Shown: positions 1-5,398 of the stretch, piece by piece
Numbering within the stretch: the first letter of the stretch is position 1
How the letters are laid out: every line of letters begins with the position of its first letter
Assembly (NCBI GenBank): GCA_028291445.1
Contig: JAQGIA010000084.1
Coordinates: 1 to 5,398 of the forward strand
Reading direction: 5' to 3'
Source of the DNA: Belnapia sp.
GTDB lineage: Bacteria > Pseudomonadota > Alphaproteobacteria > Acetobacterales > Acetobacteraceae
DNA length: 5,398 bases
The notes under the pieces: generated by a model
What the model saw: only the letters and a program-made list of their open reading frames with translations
What the model was told of the DNA's origin: nothing
Databases searched by the model: none
Made by a program: the position numbers and the translations under genes

Positions 1-437
1 TCGACCCGCTGGCCGTCGCTGGGCGGGAACTGGCGGTGGAATTCGGCATTCCCATCGTCACCACCACTTGGCCGCAGGCTGCCGCCGCCGCCATCGCCGG
101 CATCCTCACCACCCAGCCCGGCATCCAACATGCCTGCGAGGGCGAGACCGCGCTGTGGCTGGCGCTCGACGCCACCCAGGTTCGTACCGACAAGTTGGAA
201 GCGGCGCTGTCCAACCCGCCGCCCAACCCGCCGGCCGGTTTCGTGCGCTTCTATTCCTTCGAGGAACGCGCGCCCCGCACCGGCGTCCGCGGCGACCCGC
301 GCGCGGCGACCGCCGAGAAGGGCGAGGCGATCTTCGCCGTGGTCACCAAGGCCATCGCGGCAGCCATGCGCGACCCGATCCTGTGGACCACGCCGGATGC
401 GGTCTGGGACACCGGCCGTGGCCTCAAGCCGCAATAG
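1..437 (+). CDS. Creatininase family protein (amidohydrolase), C-terminal part
   Basis: The reading frame is open from the left edge (first whole codon at base 3) to the TAG at 435-437, giving 144 residues. Family members are usually about 240-270 residues, so this is the C-terminal half and the true start lies outside the window; the GTG at 36 is internal. Seen: an HACEGET segment about 43 residues in, matching the conserved HAGxxET-type motif of creatininase-family enzymes, whose His lies at the metal-dependent active site, and a C-terminal GDPRAATAEKG segment, the family's usual GDPxxATxEKG signature just before the last helix. The N-terminal metal ligands (Glu/His/Asp) and the NGHGGN-type motif are off the window. 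Members hydrolyse cyclic or linear amides (creatinine, formamides, cofactor precursors), and the substrate here cannot be told. The gene converges on the minus-strand block with a 64-bp gap. The family call is fairly sure, the exact substrate unknown. Confidence 0.8.
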   Translation, partial: DPLAVAGRELAVEFGIPIVTTTWPQAAAAAIAGILTTQPGIQHACEGETALWLALDATQVRTDKLEAALSNPPPNPPAGFVRFYSFEERAPRTGVRGDPRAATAEKGEAIFAVVTKAIAAAMRDPILWTTPDAVWDTGRGLKPQ

Positions 438-448
438 GTTCAACGCAG

Positions 449-468
449 CTCGGGCAGATACGCCCGAG
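449..468 (+). terminator. Hairpin between convergent genes, possible terminator
   Basis: A perfect 7-bp stem (CTCGGGC at 449-455, GCCCGAG at 462-468) with a 6-nt loop starts 11 nt after the creatininase stop. The plus-strand tail is only mildly T-rich (GGCGTAATTTGT), so it is not a textbook intrinsic terminator. Its position in the 64-bp gap between two converging genes fits transcription termination, possibly with Rho's help. The minus-strand tail has no T-run. Confidence 0.4.
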
Positions 469-501
469 GGCGTAATTTGTCCGGAAGTACAACGGCTCCG
501 A

Positions 502-975
502 TCAATAGGAGAAGGGTACGCTCAGCCGGGCGCCGGGGGCCGGGCGAAACAGCTTGTCCTCCAGCAGGTTGACCGAGCCGTCTGAAGCCTGGCCCCGCCC
601 CGGCAGGTTGCGGTTGATCACGCTGGGGCCGAGGCTGGCGCGATCCTCGATGATCACCCGCGGCGCTTCCAGGCTGCGGTTCGGCACCGGCGCCAAGACC
701 ATGGCCTGCGGATTGGCCAGGCGAGGATCGATCACCCGTGGCGGCAGCGGTCGCGCGGCCTCCTTGATGACCGGCAACGGCGGCGGCTTGGGCGCAGTCC
801 GCACCCGTGGCCGCCGTGGGGCGGGTGCCGGGGCTGGGGTGGATTGGGCCGGTTGGGATTGCTCTGGCTGGGCTTGCGCCGGCTGGGCTTGCGCCTGGGC
901 TGGCGATGCCTCGGGCGCGGGCTGGGCCGCAGCGCCACCCGCCAGCAACAAGCCGGCGATGAGCCAGGCCCGCAT
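502..975 (-). CDS. Small secreted Ala/Pro/Gln-rich protein of unknown function
   Basis: A 157-residue protein with no family that I recognise. Residues 1-17 form a typical Sec signal peptide: Met-Arg, a Leu/Ala/Ile-rich core, and AAA before Gln18 as a likely signal peptidase I site, so the mature protein should be periplasmic or outside the cell. Residues 18-70 are low-complexity Ala/Pro/Gln with a five-residue repeat (residues 28-47) and then a basic Pro-rich stretch (RRPRVR, PKPPPLP). Residues about 76-157 look like a more ordinary, probably conserved part, with VIDPRLANPQ, GPSVINRNLPGRG and a Phe-Ser-Tyr end. There is no Cys and no lipobox. The ATG at 975 overlaps the NUDIX stop codon and has GGAGG 7 nt upstream, so it is preferred over the longer frame from 1116, which would merely run antiparallel-free inside the NUDIX gene in another frame. 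A linker-type envelope protein is one reading; the function is unknown. Confidence 0.75.
   Translation of the reverse strand: MRAWLIAGLLLAGGAAAQPAPEASPAQAQAQPAQAQPEQSQPAQSTPAPAPAPRRPRVRTAPKPPPLPVIKEAARPLPPRVIDPRLANPQAMVLAPVPNRSLEAPRVIIEDRASLGPSVINRNLPGRGQASDGSVNLLEDKLFRPAPGARLSVPFSY
850..894 (-). repeat. 15-bp in-frame tandem repeat, three units
   Basis: Two identical 15-bp units (894-880 and 879-865 on the minus strand, GCGCAAGCCCAGCCG type) are followed by a diverged third copy (864-850). Each unit encodes five residues: AQAQP, AQAQP, EQSQP, followed by a weaker AQSTP at 849-835. The unit length is a multiple of three, so gain or loss of copies would change the length of the Gln/Pro linker of the secreted protein without breaking its frame. 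Confidence 0.75.
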
Positions 976-987
976 CACAACCCCTCC
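973..987 (-). promoter_or_regulatory. Coupled stop/start with Shine-Dalgarno inside the NUDIX gene
   Basis: On the minus strand the NUDIX stop TGA (977-975) and the ATG of the next gene (975-973) share one base (TGATG). A strong GGAGG at 987-983 lies 7 nt before that ATG, within the last NUDIX codons. This arrangement is typical of translational coupling or re-initiation, and it fixes the start of the downstream secreted protein. Confidence 0.75.
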
Positions 988-1520
988 CCCACCAGCGGCC
1001 TGATGCCCCGCGCATCGACCGGCGGATTGCCGGCCGGCGCCCCGAGCGGCAGCCCCTCCATCTCGCGCCAGCGGTGCAGCGACCAATGAACCGTGGGGAA
1101 GGCGATCTCCTCCCAAGGGATGTCCGCCCAGTCGAACAGCCGGACCTCAAGGCTTTCCGGCCCGGCGGCGAAACCGGGTTCCGCCAGGCCGGCGCGGAAG
1201 ATCACCTGCACCTGGCCCAGCCGGGCGATGGAATAGATCGCCAGGATGCCCTCCAGCGCGATCCGCGCCTGGGCTTCCTCCCAGGCCTCCCGGCGGGCAC
1301 CCTCCTCCACCGTCTCGGCCATTTCCATGTAGCCGGCCGGCAGGGTCCAGAAGCCCTTCCGTGGCTCGATCGCCCGGCGGCACAGCAGGATGCGGCCCTC
1401 GACCGAGACCACGCTGCCGACGACGATCTTGGGGTTCTCATAGGCGACATAGCCACAATCCGGGCAGGTCAGCCGGGCACGGTCGTCGCCTTCGGGAATG
1501 CTTCGGACAAAGGCAGGCAT
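975..1520 (-). CDS. NUDIX hydrolase with an N-terminal zinc-ribbon remnant
   Basis: A 181-residue cytoplasmic enzyme of the NUDIX superfamily, which cleaves a diphosphate linked to another moiety (nucleoside diphosphate derivatives, ADP-ribose, dinucleotides, NADH-like compounds) using Mg2+ or Mn2+. The NUDIX box runs from Gly63 to Ala85 with Glu69 and the REAWEE core (77-82); Glu78, Glu81 and Glu82 are the expected metal ligands. The usual Gly near the box end is Gln84. Upstream, SIPEGDDRARLTCPDCGY followed by YENPKIVVG matches the Nudix_N_2 type zinc ribbon, but only one Cys pair (Cys19, Cys22) is present; the first CxxCG knuckle seen in longer relatives is missing. No alternative start exists, since an in-frame TAA lies at 1550-1548 and no other start codon falls between it and the ATG at 1520, so this is not a misplaced start. 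The Shine-Dalgarno is weak. The stop overlaps the start of the secreted-protein gene. The substrate cannot be assigned from sequence. Confidence 0.92.
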   Translation of the reverse strand: MPAFVRSIPEGDDRARLTCPDCGYVAYENPKIVVGSVVSVEGRILLCRRAIEPRKGFWTLPAGYMEMAETVEEGARREAWEEAQARIALEGILAIYSIARLGQVQVIFRAGLAEPGFAAGPESLEVRLFDWADIPWEEIAFPTVHWSLHRWREMEGLPLGAPAGNPPVDARGIRPLVGEGL

Positions 1521-1586
1521 AAGCCCAGGATGCGGGGCGTCAGCAACTTAGGCAAGCCGGTTGCGCCGCCCTGGATCGCGGCAGCG

Positions 1587-1799
1587 CTAGACCCGCAGGT
1601 CCAGCAGCGAGCCGCGCGGCAGCGGTCTGGCCGGTGCGGCCGGCACCGCATCGAGGGTGCGCTGGGCCGGCTGGGCATCCCCTGCCGCGTTGGCGCCGAC
1701 GCCAGGGGAGACGCCGCGAACCGGCTGGGCGGGACGGGTCGGGGCTACCTGCGTCGTGAAGGCGGCGAGCGCATTGGTGCTGATCATGCGGATGATCAT
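1587..1799 (-). CDS. Small hypothetical protein ending in PRGSLLDLRV
   Basis: An open frame of 70 residues from the ATG at 1799. Possible alternative starts are the ATG at 1787 (66 residues) and the ATG at 1889 (100 residues). I prefer the shorter forms because the third codon positions of the extra 30 codons are clearly less G/C-rich than those of the rest. The product is Ala/Pro-rich, with a short N-terminal segment (MISTNALAAFTT), a low-complexity middle and a firm-looking C-terminal block, RPLPRGSLLDLRV. It has no clear signal peptide, membrane span or Cys. There is no good Shine-Dalgarno before any start, which lowers confidence. It lies 66 bp upstream of the NUDIX gene on the same strand and may share its transcript. 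I do not recognise a function, and it could be non-coding. Confidence 0.45.
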   Translation of the reverse strand: MIIRMISTNALAAFTTQVAPTRPAQPVRGVSPGVGANAAGDAQPAQRTLDAVPAAPARPLPRGSLLDLRV

Positions 1800-1886
1800 G
1801 CCGCGCAGATCTGAATCCGGCGTGAATGGCGCATCGGTCGGGCCAAAAAACCACGGGCGAGGCGAAGCGGCGACGGGCTGGATGCG

Positions 1887-1909
1887 CATGGCGGCATGGT
1901 GCCGCCATG
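1887..1909. other. Perfect 10-bp hairpin with a TGG loop in the intergenic region
   Basis: The arms are CATGGCGGCA (1887-1896) and TGCCGCCATG (1900-1909), exactly complementary, with a 3-nt loop. It lies in the 173-bp gap between the binding-protein gene and the short frame at 1587-1799. Neither strand shows a T-run directly after it (a T6 lies about 40 nt further along the minus strand), so it does not look like a standard intrinsic terminator. It could stabilise the 3' end of the upstream mRNA, act as a protein-binding palindrome, or be chance. Confidence 0.45.
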
Positions 1910-1936
1910 TCCGTTAGGTGTCCAATAAGGATTGCA

Positions 1937-1947
1937 CGCCGAAGGCG
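1937..1947 (-). terminator. Weak terminator candidate after the binding-protein gene
   Basis: On the minus strand a short CGCC-TTC-GGCG hairpin lies 25 nt after the TGA of the substrate-binding-protein gene and is followed by TGCAATCCTTATT. The stem is only 4 G/C pairs plus a possible G-T pair, and the tail is only partly T-rich, so this is a low-confidence call. Together with the hairpin at 1887-1909 it may end that transcript. Confidence 0.25.
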
Positions 1948-1972
1948 CAGCTCTTACCGCTTCGTCAACCCA

Positions 1973-3208
1973 TCAGGCCCGGATCAGCGGGCAGCCGCCC
2001 TCCGCCAGCGGCCGGAAGGCCTCGCCCGCCGGCGTCGTCTGCAGCAGCTTGTAGTAGTCGAAGGGACCGCGGCTTTCCTCCGGCGTCTTCACCTCGAACA
2101 GATAGGAGGGATGCAGCTTGCGGCCATCCGCCCGGATGGTACCGGCGCCGAAGGCGTCATCCTCGGTCGGCATGGATTTCATCCGCGCCACCGCCTCGGC
2201 GCCGCTCGCCCTGGCCGCCGCCACCCCCATGTCCTGCACCGCCTTCAAGTAATGCAGCGCCGCGGCATAGGTCCCGGCATGGGTGCTGGCGATGCCCGGC
2301 CCCGGCCCGACCTGTTGGCGCAGCCGCGCGGTGAAGGCCCGGCTGCGGTCGTTCAGGTCCCAGTAGAAGCTCTCGGTCACGATCAGCCCGGCGGCAGTCC
2401 GCAGCCCGAGCGAATGCACCTCGGTGATGAACAGCAGCAGCGAGGCCAGCCTGACCCCGCGCCGGGCAAGCCCGAACTCCGCCGCCTGCTTCACGCAATT
2501 GATGGTATCCGACCCGGCATTCGCCAGGCCGATCACCTTGGCCCCGCTCGCCTGCGCCTGCAGCAGGAACGACGAGAAATCCTGGGTGCCCGGGAAGGGC
2601 GTCCGCACGCTGCCCACCACCTTCCCGCCGGCCGCCCGGATGAAGCCACCGGTGTCGCGTTCCAGCGCATGGCCGAAGGCGTAATCGGCGACGATGAAGA
2701 ACCAACTGTCGCCACCCGCCCGCACCGTGGCGCCGCCGACCGAATTGGCCAGCATCCAGGTGTCGTAGGTCCAGTGGATCATGTTCGGCGAGCAGAGCTT
2801 CCCGGTCAGGTCCGAGCTGGCGGCCGAGCTGTTCAGATGGACCTTGTTCTTCTCCCGGCAGATCTCGTTCACCGCCAGCGCGACCGATGAGGTGGCCACA
2901 TCCACCAGGCAATCGACGCCGTCGCGGTCGAACCACTGCCGGGTGATGTTCACCCCGACATCCGGCCGGTTCTGGTGGTCGGCGGCGACCACCTCCACGG
3001 TGAAGCCGCGCGGGCCGAAATCCTGGATCGCCTGGCGCACCGCGGCGATCGAGACCTGACCGGTGACGTCGCGGTACATGCCGGAGAGATCGACCGGCAC
3101 GCCGAGCTTGATGGTATGGGCTGCCTGAGCCCGGGCGCCGCGCCAAGGCAGCCCCCCAAGCGACGCAGCCGTAGCGGCGCCCAGCAGTGTCCTGCGGCTG
3201 GTCTCCAT
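1973..3208 (-). CDS. ABC transporter substrate-binding protein (branched-chain amino acid/amide type), Tat signal
   Basis: A 411-residue type I periplasmic binding protein of the Peripla_BP_6/LivK-like group, which captures a small solute (amino acid, amide, urea or aromatic acid in characterised relatives) and delivers it to an ABC permease. Seen: a leader with SRRTLLGAA (residues 4-12), a hydrophobic stretch and ARA before Gln28, which fits Tat export and cleavage near residue 27. The first lobe begins at IKLGVPVDLSGMYRD (33-47), as in this subfamily. SSDLTGK (131-137) with HWTYDTW (145-151) and the second-lobe segments FPGTQDFSSFL (205-215) and TESFYWDLND (278-287) are also characteristic. 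The length is normal. GGAGG at 3220-3216 lies 7 nt before the ATG and supports this start. No permease or ATPase gene adjoins it, so it is an orphan here; the partner transporter is presumably elsewhere. The ligand cannot be named. The family call is strong. Confidence 0.92.
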   Translation of the reverse strand: METSRRTLLGAATAASLGGLPWRGARAQAAHTIKLGVPVDLSGMYRDVTGQVSIAAVRQAIQDFGPRGFTVEVVAADHQNRPDVGVNITRQWFDRDGVDCLVDVATSSVALAVNEICREKNKVHLNSSAASSDLTGKLCSPNMIHWTYDTWMLANSVGGATVRAGGDSWFFIVADYAFGHALERDTGGFIRAAGGKVVGSVRTPFPGTQDFSSFLLQAQASGAKVIGLANAGSDTINCVKQAAEFGLARRGVRLASLLLFITEVHSLGLRTAAGLIVTESFYWDLNDRSRAFTARLRQQVGPGPGIASTHAGTYAAALHYLKAVQDMGVAAARASGAEAVARMKSMPTEDDAFGAGTIRADGRKLHPSYLFEVKTPEESRGPFDYYKLLQTTPAGEAFRPLAEGGCPLIRA

Positions 3209-3319
3209 GTCGCTTCCTCCCGGGCGGCCGCCTCTGCACGCCGAAAGGGCGCCGGGCAGCCTGCCTGGGGGTCAGCCTAACGGAAGCGGCCCGCCAAGGT
3301 TAAGCTTTCGTTCCACCCC

Positions 3320-4516
3320 TCAGGCGGTCTGCAGCGCCGCCACGCCCGGCAGGGTCTTGCCTTCCAGCCATTCGAGGAAGGCGCCGCCGGCGGCCGAGAC
3401 ATAGGTCATGCGGTCGACCACCCCGGCATGTTTCAGGGCCGAGACGGTGTCGCCGCCGCCGCCGATGGATTTCAGCCCCATGGACTGGGTCAGGCCGGCG
3501 ACGGATTGGGCGATGGCGACGGTCGCGGCATCGAAGGGCGGCGTCTCGAAGGCGCCGAGCGGGCCGTTCCAGACCAGGGTCGTCGCCTGGCGCAGCCGTG
3601 CCTCGATGGCCGCGACGGTATCCGGCCCGACATCCAGCGCCATCATGTCGGAAGGCACGGAATCGACGCCGACCTCGCGGGTCGGCACATTCGGCGCGAA
3701 GGCGGTGGCGACCACCAGGTCGGTCGGCAAGATTATTTCGCAATTGACCGCCGCGGCGCCCGCCAGGATGTCCCGCGCGGTGTCATACATCCCGGCTTCC
3801 TGCAAGGACTTGCCCATCTTGTGGCCCTGCGCCGCCAGGAAGGTATTGGCCATCGCCCCGCCGATGACCAGCATGTCCACCTTCTTCACCAGGTTGCCGA
3901 GCAATTCGAGCTTCGAGCTGACCTTGGCGCCGCCGACGATCGCCATCACCGGCCGTGCCGGATTGCCGAGCGCCGCATCCAGCGCCTCCAGCTCGGCCTG
4001 CATCAGCCGCCCGGCATAGGCTGGCAGCAGATGCGCCACGCCCTCGGTGCTGGCATGTGCCCGGTGGGCGGCGGAGAAGGCGTCGTTGACATAGACATCG
4101 GCCAGCTTCGCCAGCCCGGCCGAGAGCGCCGGGTCGTTCTTTTCCTCGCCGGCCTGGAAGCGGGTATTCTCCAGCAGCAGCACCTCGCCATCGGCCAGCG
4201 CGGCCGCGGCCGCCTCGGCGGCAGGGCCGACGCAATCATCGACGAAGGCCACCGGCCGTTCGAGCGCGGCGGACAGCGCCGCCACCATCGGCCGCAACGA
4301 CATCTCCGGCACCCGCTGGCCCTTCGGCCGGTCGAAGTGGGAACAGATGATGACCCGCCCGCCCTTCTCGGCCAGCTCCCGGATGGTCGGCGCCAGCCGG
4401 TCGATCCGCGTCCGGTCGGTGATGACCCCGTCCTTCACCGGCAGGTTCAGGTCGGCGCGCAGCAGGATGCGCTTGCCCTGAGGGGAGAGGTCGTCGAGCG
4501 TGAGGAAGCGGGGCAT
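3320..4516 (-). CDS. pgk: Phosphoglycerate kinase
   Basis: A 398-residue cytoplasmic enzyme that interconverts 1,3-bisphosphoglycerate + ADP and 3-phosphoglycerate + ATP, the step after GAPDH. The length is the normal bacterial one. Substrate-side residues seen in the N-domain: RADLNLP (20-26, with Asp22 and Asn24), Arg37, SHFDRPKG (59-66), ENTRF (116-120, Arg119) and AHRAH (150-154, Arg152). Nucleotide side in the C-domain: GGAKVSSK (195-202), NGPLGAFE (317-324, Glu324) and GGGGDT (352-357), ending in the [15 protein letters not shown] block (377-391). The Gly of the common SHLGRPKG motif is Asp62 here, which I recall as usual in alphaproteobacterial PGKs. The ATG at 4516 is chosen because the protein then begins like other PGKs and GGAG (4527-4524) sits 7 nt upstream; the longer frame to 4567 would start at a TTG inside a palindrome. 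The gene lies 142 bp downstream of gap, same strand. Confidence 0.97.
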   Translation of the reverse strand: MPRFLTLDDLSPQGKRILLRADLNLPVKDGVITDRTRIDRLAPTIRELAEKGGRVIICSHFDRPKGQRVPEMSLRPMVAALSAALERPVAFVDDCVGPAAEAAAAALADGEVLLLENTRFQAGEEKNDPALSAGLAKLADVYVNDAFSAAHRAHASTEGVAHLLPAYAGRLMQAELEALDAALGNPARPVMAIVGGAKVSSKLELLGNLVKKVDMLVIGGAMANTFLAAQGHKMGKSLQEAGMYDTARDILAGAAAVNCEIILPTDLVVATAFAPNVPTREVGVDSVPSDMMALDVGPDTVAAIEARLRQATTLVWNGPLGAFETPPFDAATVAIAQSVAGLTQSMGLKSIGGGGDTVSALKHAGVVDRMTYVSAAGGAFLEWLEGKTLPGVAALQTA

Positions 4517-4557
4517 CGGGGGGCTCCGGAAGGAAGGGTGACGGAAAGACACTTCCC

Positions 4558-4576
4558 GTTGCGGCAATGCCGCAAC
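4558..4576. promoter_or_regulatory. 19-bp perfect palindrome upstream of pgk, possible operator
   Basis: The arms GTTGCGGCA (4558-4566) and TGCCGCAAC (4568-4576) are exact reverse complements around a single central base. The centre lies about 50 bp before the pgk start, in the gap-pgk intergenic region and next to its AT-rich part (4585-4618), where a promoter would be expected. I could not identify convincing -35/-10 boxes. The size and symmetry suit a dimeric regulator's operator. As RNA it could instead form an 8-bp stem with a 3-nt loop in the pgk leader. Read on the plus strand it is followed, after 8 nt, by T6 (4585-4590), so an antisense terminator is a further possibility. Confidence 0.4.
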
Positions 4577-4624
4577 CCCCTTCGTTTTTTCACCAGTTAA
4601 GACTCAAAGAAATAGATGAGGGGT

Positions 4625-4648
4625 CCGGGGAGAATACCTTCTCCCCGG
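4625..4648 (-). terminator. Terminator-like hairpin after gap
   Basis: A perfect 10-bp stem (CCGGGGAGAA at 4625-4634, TTCTCCCCGG at 4639-4648) with a 4-nt loop begins 10 nt after the gap TAA. The minus-strand tail is ACCCCTCATCTATTTCTTT, which is pyrimidine- and T-rich but not a clean U-tract. The position and stability suit an intrinsic or attenuating terminator, or a 3' stabilising structure, between gap and pgk. Confidence 0.6.
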
Positions 4649-4658
4649 CCTGGCTTCC

Positions 4659-5398
4659 TTACAGCGAGCCGAACAGCGCCGCCGTATCGCTCATCCGGTT
4701 CGAGAAGCCCCACTCATTGTCGTACCAGCTCATCACCCGCGCCATCGCGCCATCCACCACCGCCGTCTGCGTCGCATCGAAGGTGCTGCTCGCCGGGTTG
4801 TGGTTGAAGTCGATGCTGACCAGCGGCGCAGTGTTGTAGGCCAGGATGCCCTTCAGCGCGCCCTCGCTCGCCGCCTTCATCGCCGCGTTGATGTCCTCCT
4901 TGGTGACGCCTTCCTTCTTCAGGTTCACGTCGAGCGACACGAGGGAGACATTCGGCGTCGGGATGCGGATGGCGGTGCCATCCAGCTTGCCGGCCAGCTC
5001 CGGCAGCACGAGGCCGACGGCCTTGGCCGCGCCGGTGCTGGTCGGGATGGCCGAGACCGCCGCGGCACGGGCGCGATGCAGGTCCTTGTGCAGCGTATCG
5101 ACGGTGTTCTGGTCACCCGTGTAAGCGTGGATGGTGACCATGTAGCCGCGCAGGATGCCGAAGTTGTCGTGCAGCACCTTGGCGATCGGCGCCAGGCAGT
5201 TGGTGGTGCAGGAGGCGTTGGAGACGACCGTCATCTCCTTGGTCAGCACCTGATGGTTCACGCCATAGACGATGGTCGCATCGGCATTGTCGCCGGGGGC
5301 CGAGATCAGCACCTTGCGGGCGCCGGCCTGGAGCAGCGCCGAGGCCTTCTCCTTGCTGGTGAAGATGCCGGTGCATTCGAGCGCCACGTCGACGCCCT
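4659..5398 (-). CDS. gap: Glyceraldehyde-3-phosphate dehydrogenase, type I, C-terminal part
   Basis: The frame is open to the right edge (last whole codon at 5396-5394), giving 245 residues ending at the TAA 4661-4659. The full enzyme is about 335 residues, so about 90 N-terminal residues, including the Rossmann GFGRIGR motif and the residues that set NAD/NADP preference, are outside the window. It oxidises glyceraldehyde-3-phosphate to 1,3-bisphosphoglycerate. Seen: [15 protein letters not shown] near the edge; the catalytic [12 protein letters not shown] with the nucleophilic Cys codon at 5210-5208; the HAYTGDQ block whose His codon is at 5129-5127; [20 protein letters not shown]; the phosphate-binding [11 protein letters not shown] (Arg codon 4967-4965); and the C-terminal [13 protein letters not shown]. 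All key residues in this part are present. The GTG at 5387 is internal (Val in the GVDVALE segment), not a start. gap followed by pgk is a common glycolytic arrangement. Whether it is the catabolic or the anabolic isoform cannot be told here. Confidence 0.97.
   Translation of the reverse strand, partial: GVDVALECTGIFTSKEKASALLQAGARKVLISAPGDNADATIVYGVNHQVLTKEMTVVSNASCTTNCLAPIAKVLHDNFGILRGYMVTIHAYTGDQNTVDTLHKDLHRARAAAVSAIPTSTGAAKAVGLVLPELAGKLDGTAIRIPTPNVSLVSLDVNLKKEGVTKEDINAAMKAASEGALKGILAYNTAPLVSIDFNHNPASSTFDATQTAVVDGAMARVMSWYDNEWGFSNRMSDTAALFGSL

Noticed and set aside
976..1116. N-terminal extension of the secreted protein up to 1116
   Set aside because: The extension lies within the NUDIX coding region in another frame and would bury a clear signal peptide in the middle of the protein; the ATG at 975 has a strong Shine-Dalgarno.
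440..1150. 236-residue minus-strand frame overlapping the secreted protein and the NUDIX gene
   Set aside because: It is another frame of the same strand, rich in Gly/Arg/Ala, and lacks the signal peptide and coupling signals of the gene at 502-975.
1521..1586. GCCGC/GCGGC inverted repeat between the short frame and the NUDIX gene
   Set aside because: A 5-bp stem with an 8-nt loop and no T-tract is expected by chance at this G+C content.
1826..2890. 354-residue open frame on the plus strand, antisense to the substrate-binding-protein gene
   Set aside because: Arg/Gly/Pro/His-rich composition, no recognisable motif, and the opposite strand encodes a clear periplasmic binding protein with signal peptide and ribosome-binding site.
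3209..3319. Terminator or promoter between pgk and the substrate-binding-protein gene
   Set aside because: Only the Shine-Dalgarno of the downstream gene is clear. Short GGCAG/CTGCC and GGCGCC-type repeats are too small to call, and no T-run hairpin follows the pgk stop.
4517..4567. 17-residue N-terminal extension of PGK from a TTG
   Set aside because: The start would fall inside the palindrome; the ATG at 4516 has a well-spaced GGAG and gives the normal PGK N-terminus.
3428..4600. 390-residue open frame on the plus strand, antisense to pgk
   Set aside because: It covers the whole of pgk, which is certain, and its product is His/Arg/Gly-rich with no domain. Long antisense frames are expected in GC-rich DNA.
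1..5398. CRISPR array, insertion sequence, tRNA or prophage signals
   Set aside because: No regularly spaced direct repeats, transposase-like frames, terminal inverted repeats or cloverleaf sequences were seen; base composition is uniform along the window.

Overview
The window is GC-rich (roughly two thirds G+C, with strong G/C bias at third codon positions) and reads as ordinary bacterial chromosome. The glycolytic genes, the Tat-type leader on a solute-binding protein and the style of the NUDIX and PGK sequences suggest an alphaproteobacterium, most likely in or near the Acetobacteraceae (Roseomonas-like). This placement is inferred from recalled family sequences, not from a search.

Layout, left to right. 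The 3' end of a plus-strand creatininase-family amidohydrolase gene enters from the left edge and stops at 437. It converges on a run of minus-strand genes that fills the rest of the window. In transcription order, from the right edge leftwards, these are: the 3' two thirds of gap (glyceraldehyde-3-phosphate dehydrogenase); pgk (phosphoglycerate kinase); an orphan Tat-exported ABC transporter substrate-binding protein; a short unrecognised reading frame; a NUDIX hydrolase; and a small secreted Ala/Pro/Gln-rich protein whose start codon overlaps the NUDIX stop codon.

Functional grouping. gap and pgk are consecutive steps of glycolysis/gluconeogenesis and are neighbours in many bacteria. Here a strong hairpin sits 10 nt after the gap stop and a 19-bp palindrome lies upstream of pgk, so pgk may be partly uncoupled from gap. 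The substrate-binding protein has no permease or ATPase gene beside it. The NUDIX gene and the secreted-protein gene form a translationally coupled pair. The creatininase fragment belongs to a separate transcription unit.

I found no mobile element, CRISPR array, tRNA or rRNA, phage gene, or defence or biosynthetic system. The long open frames antisense to pgk and the binding-protein gene look like GC-rich shadows. The items most worth a second look are the secreted low-complexity protein with its 15-bp in-frame repeat, the gap-pgk intergenic palindrome, and the short frame at 1587-1799. Nothing here supports a claim of a new biological system.
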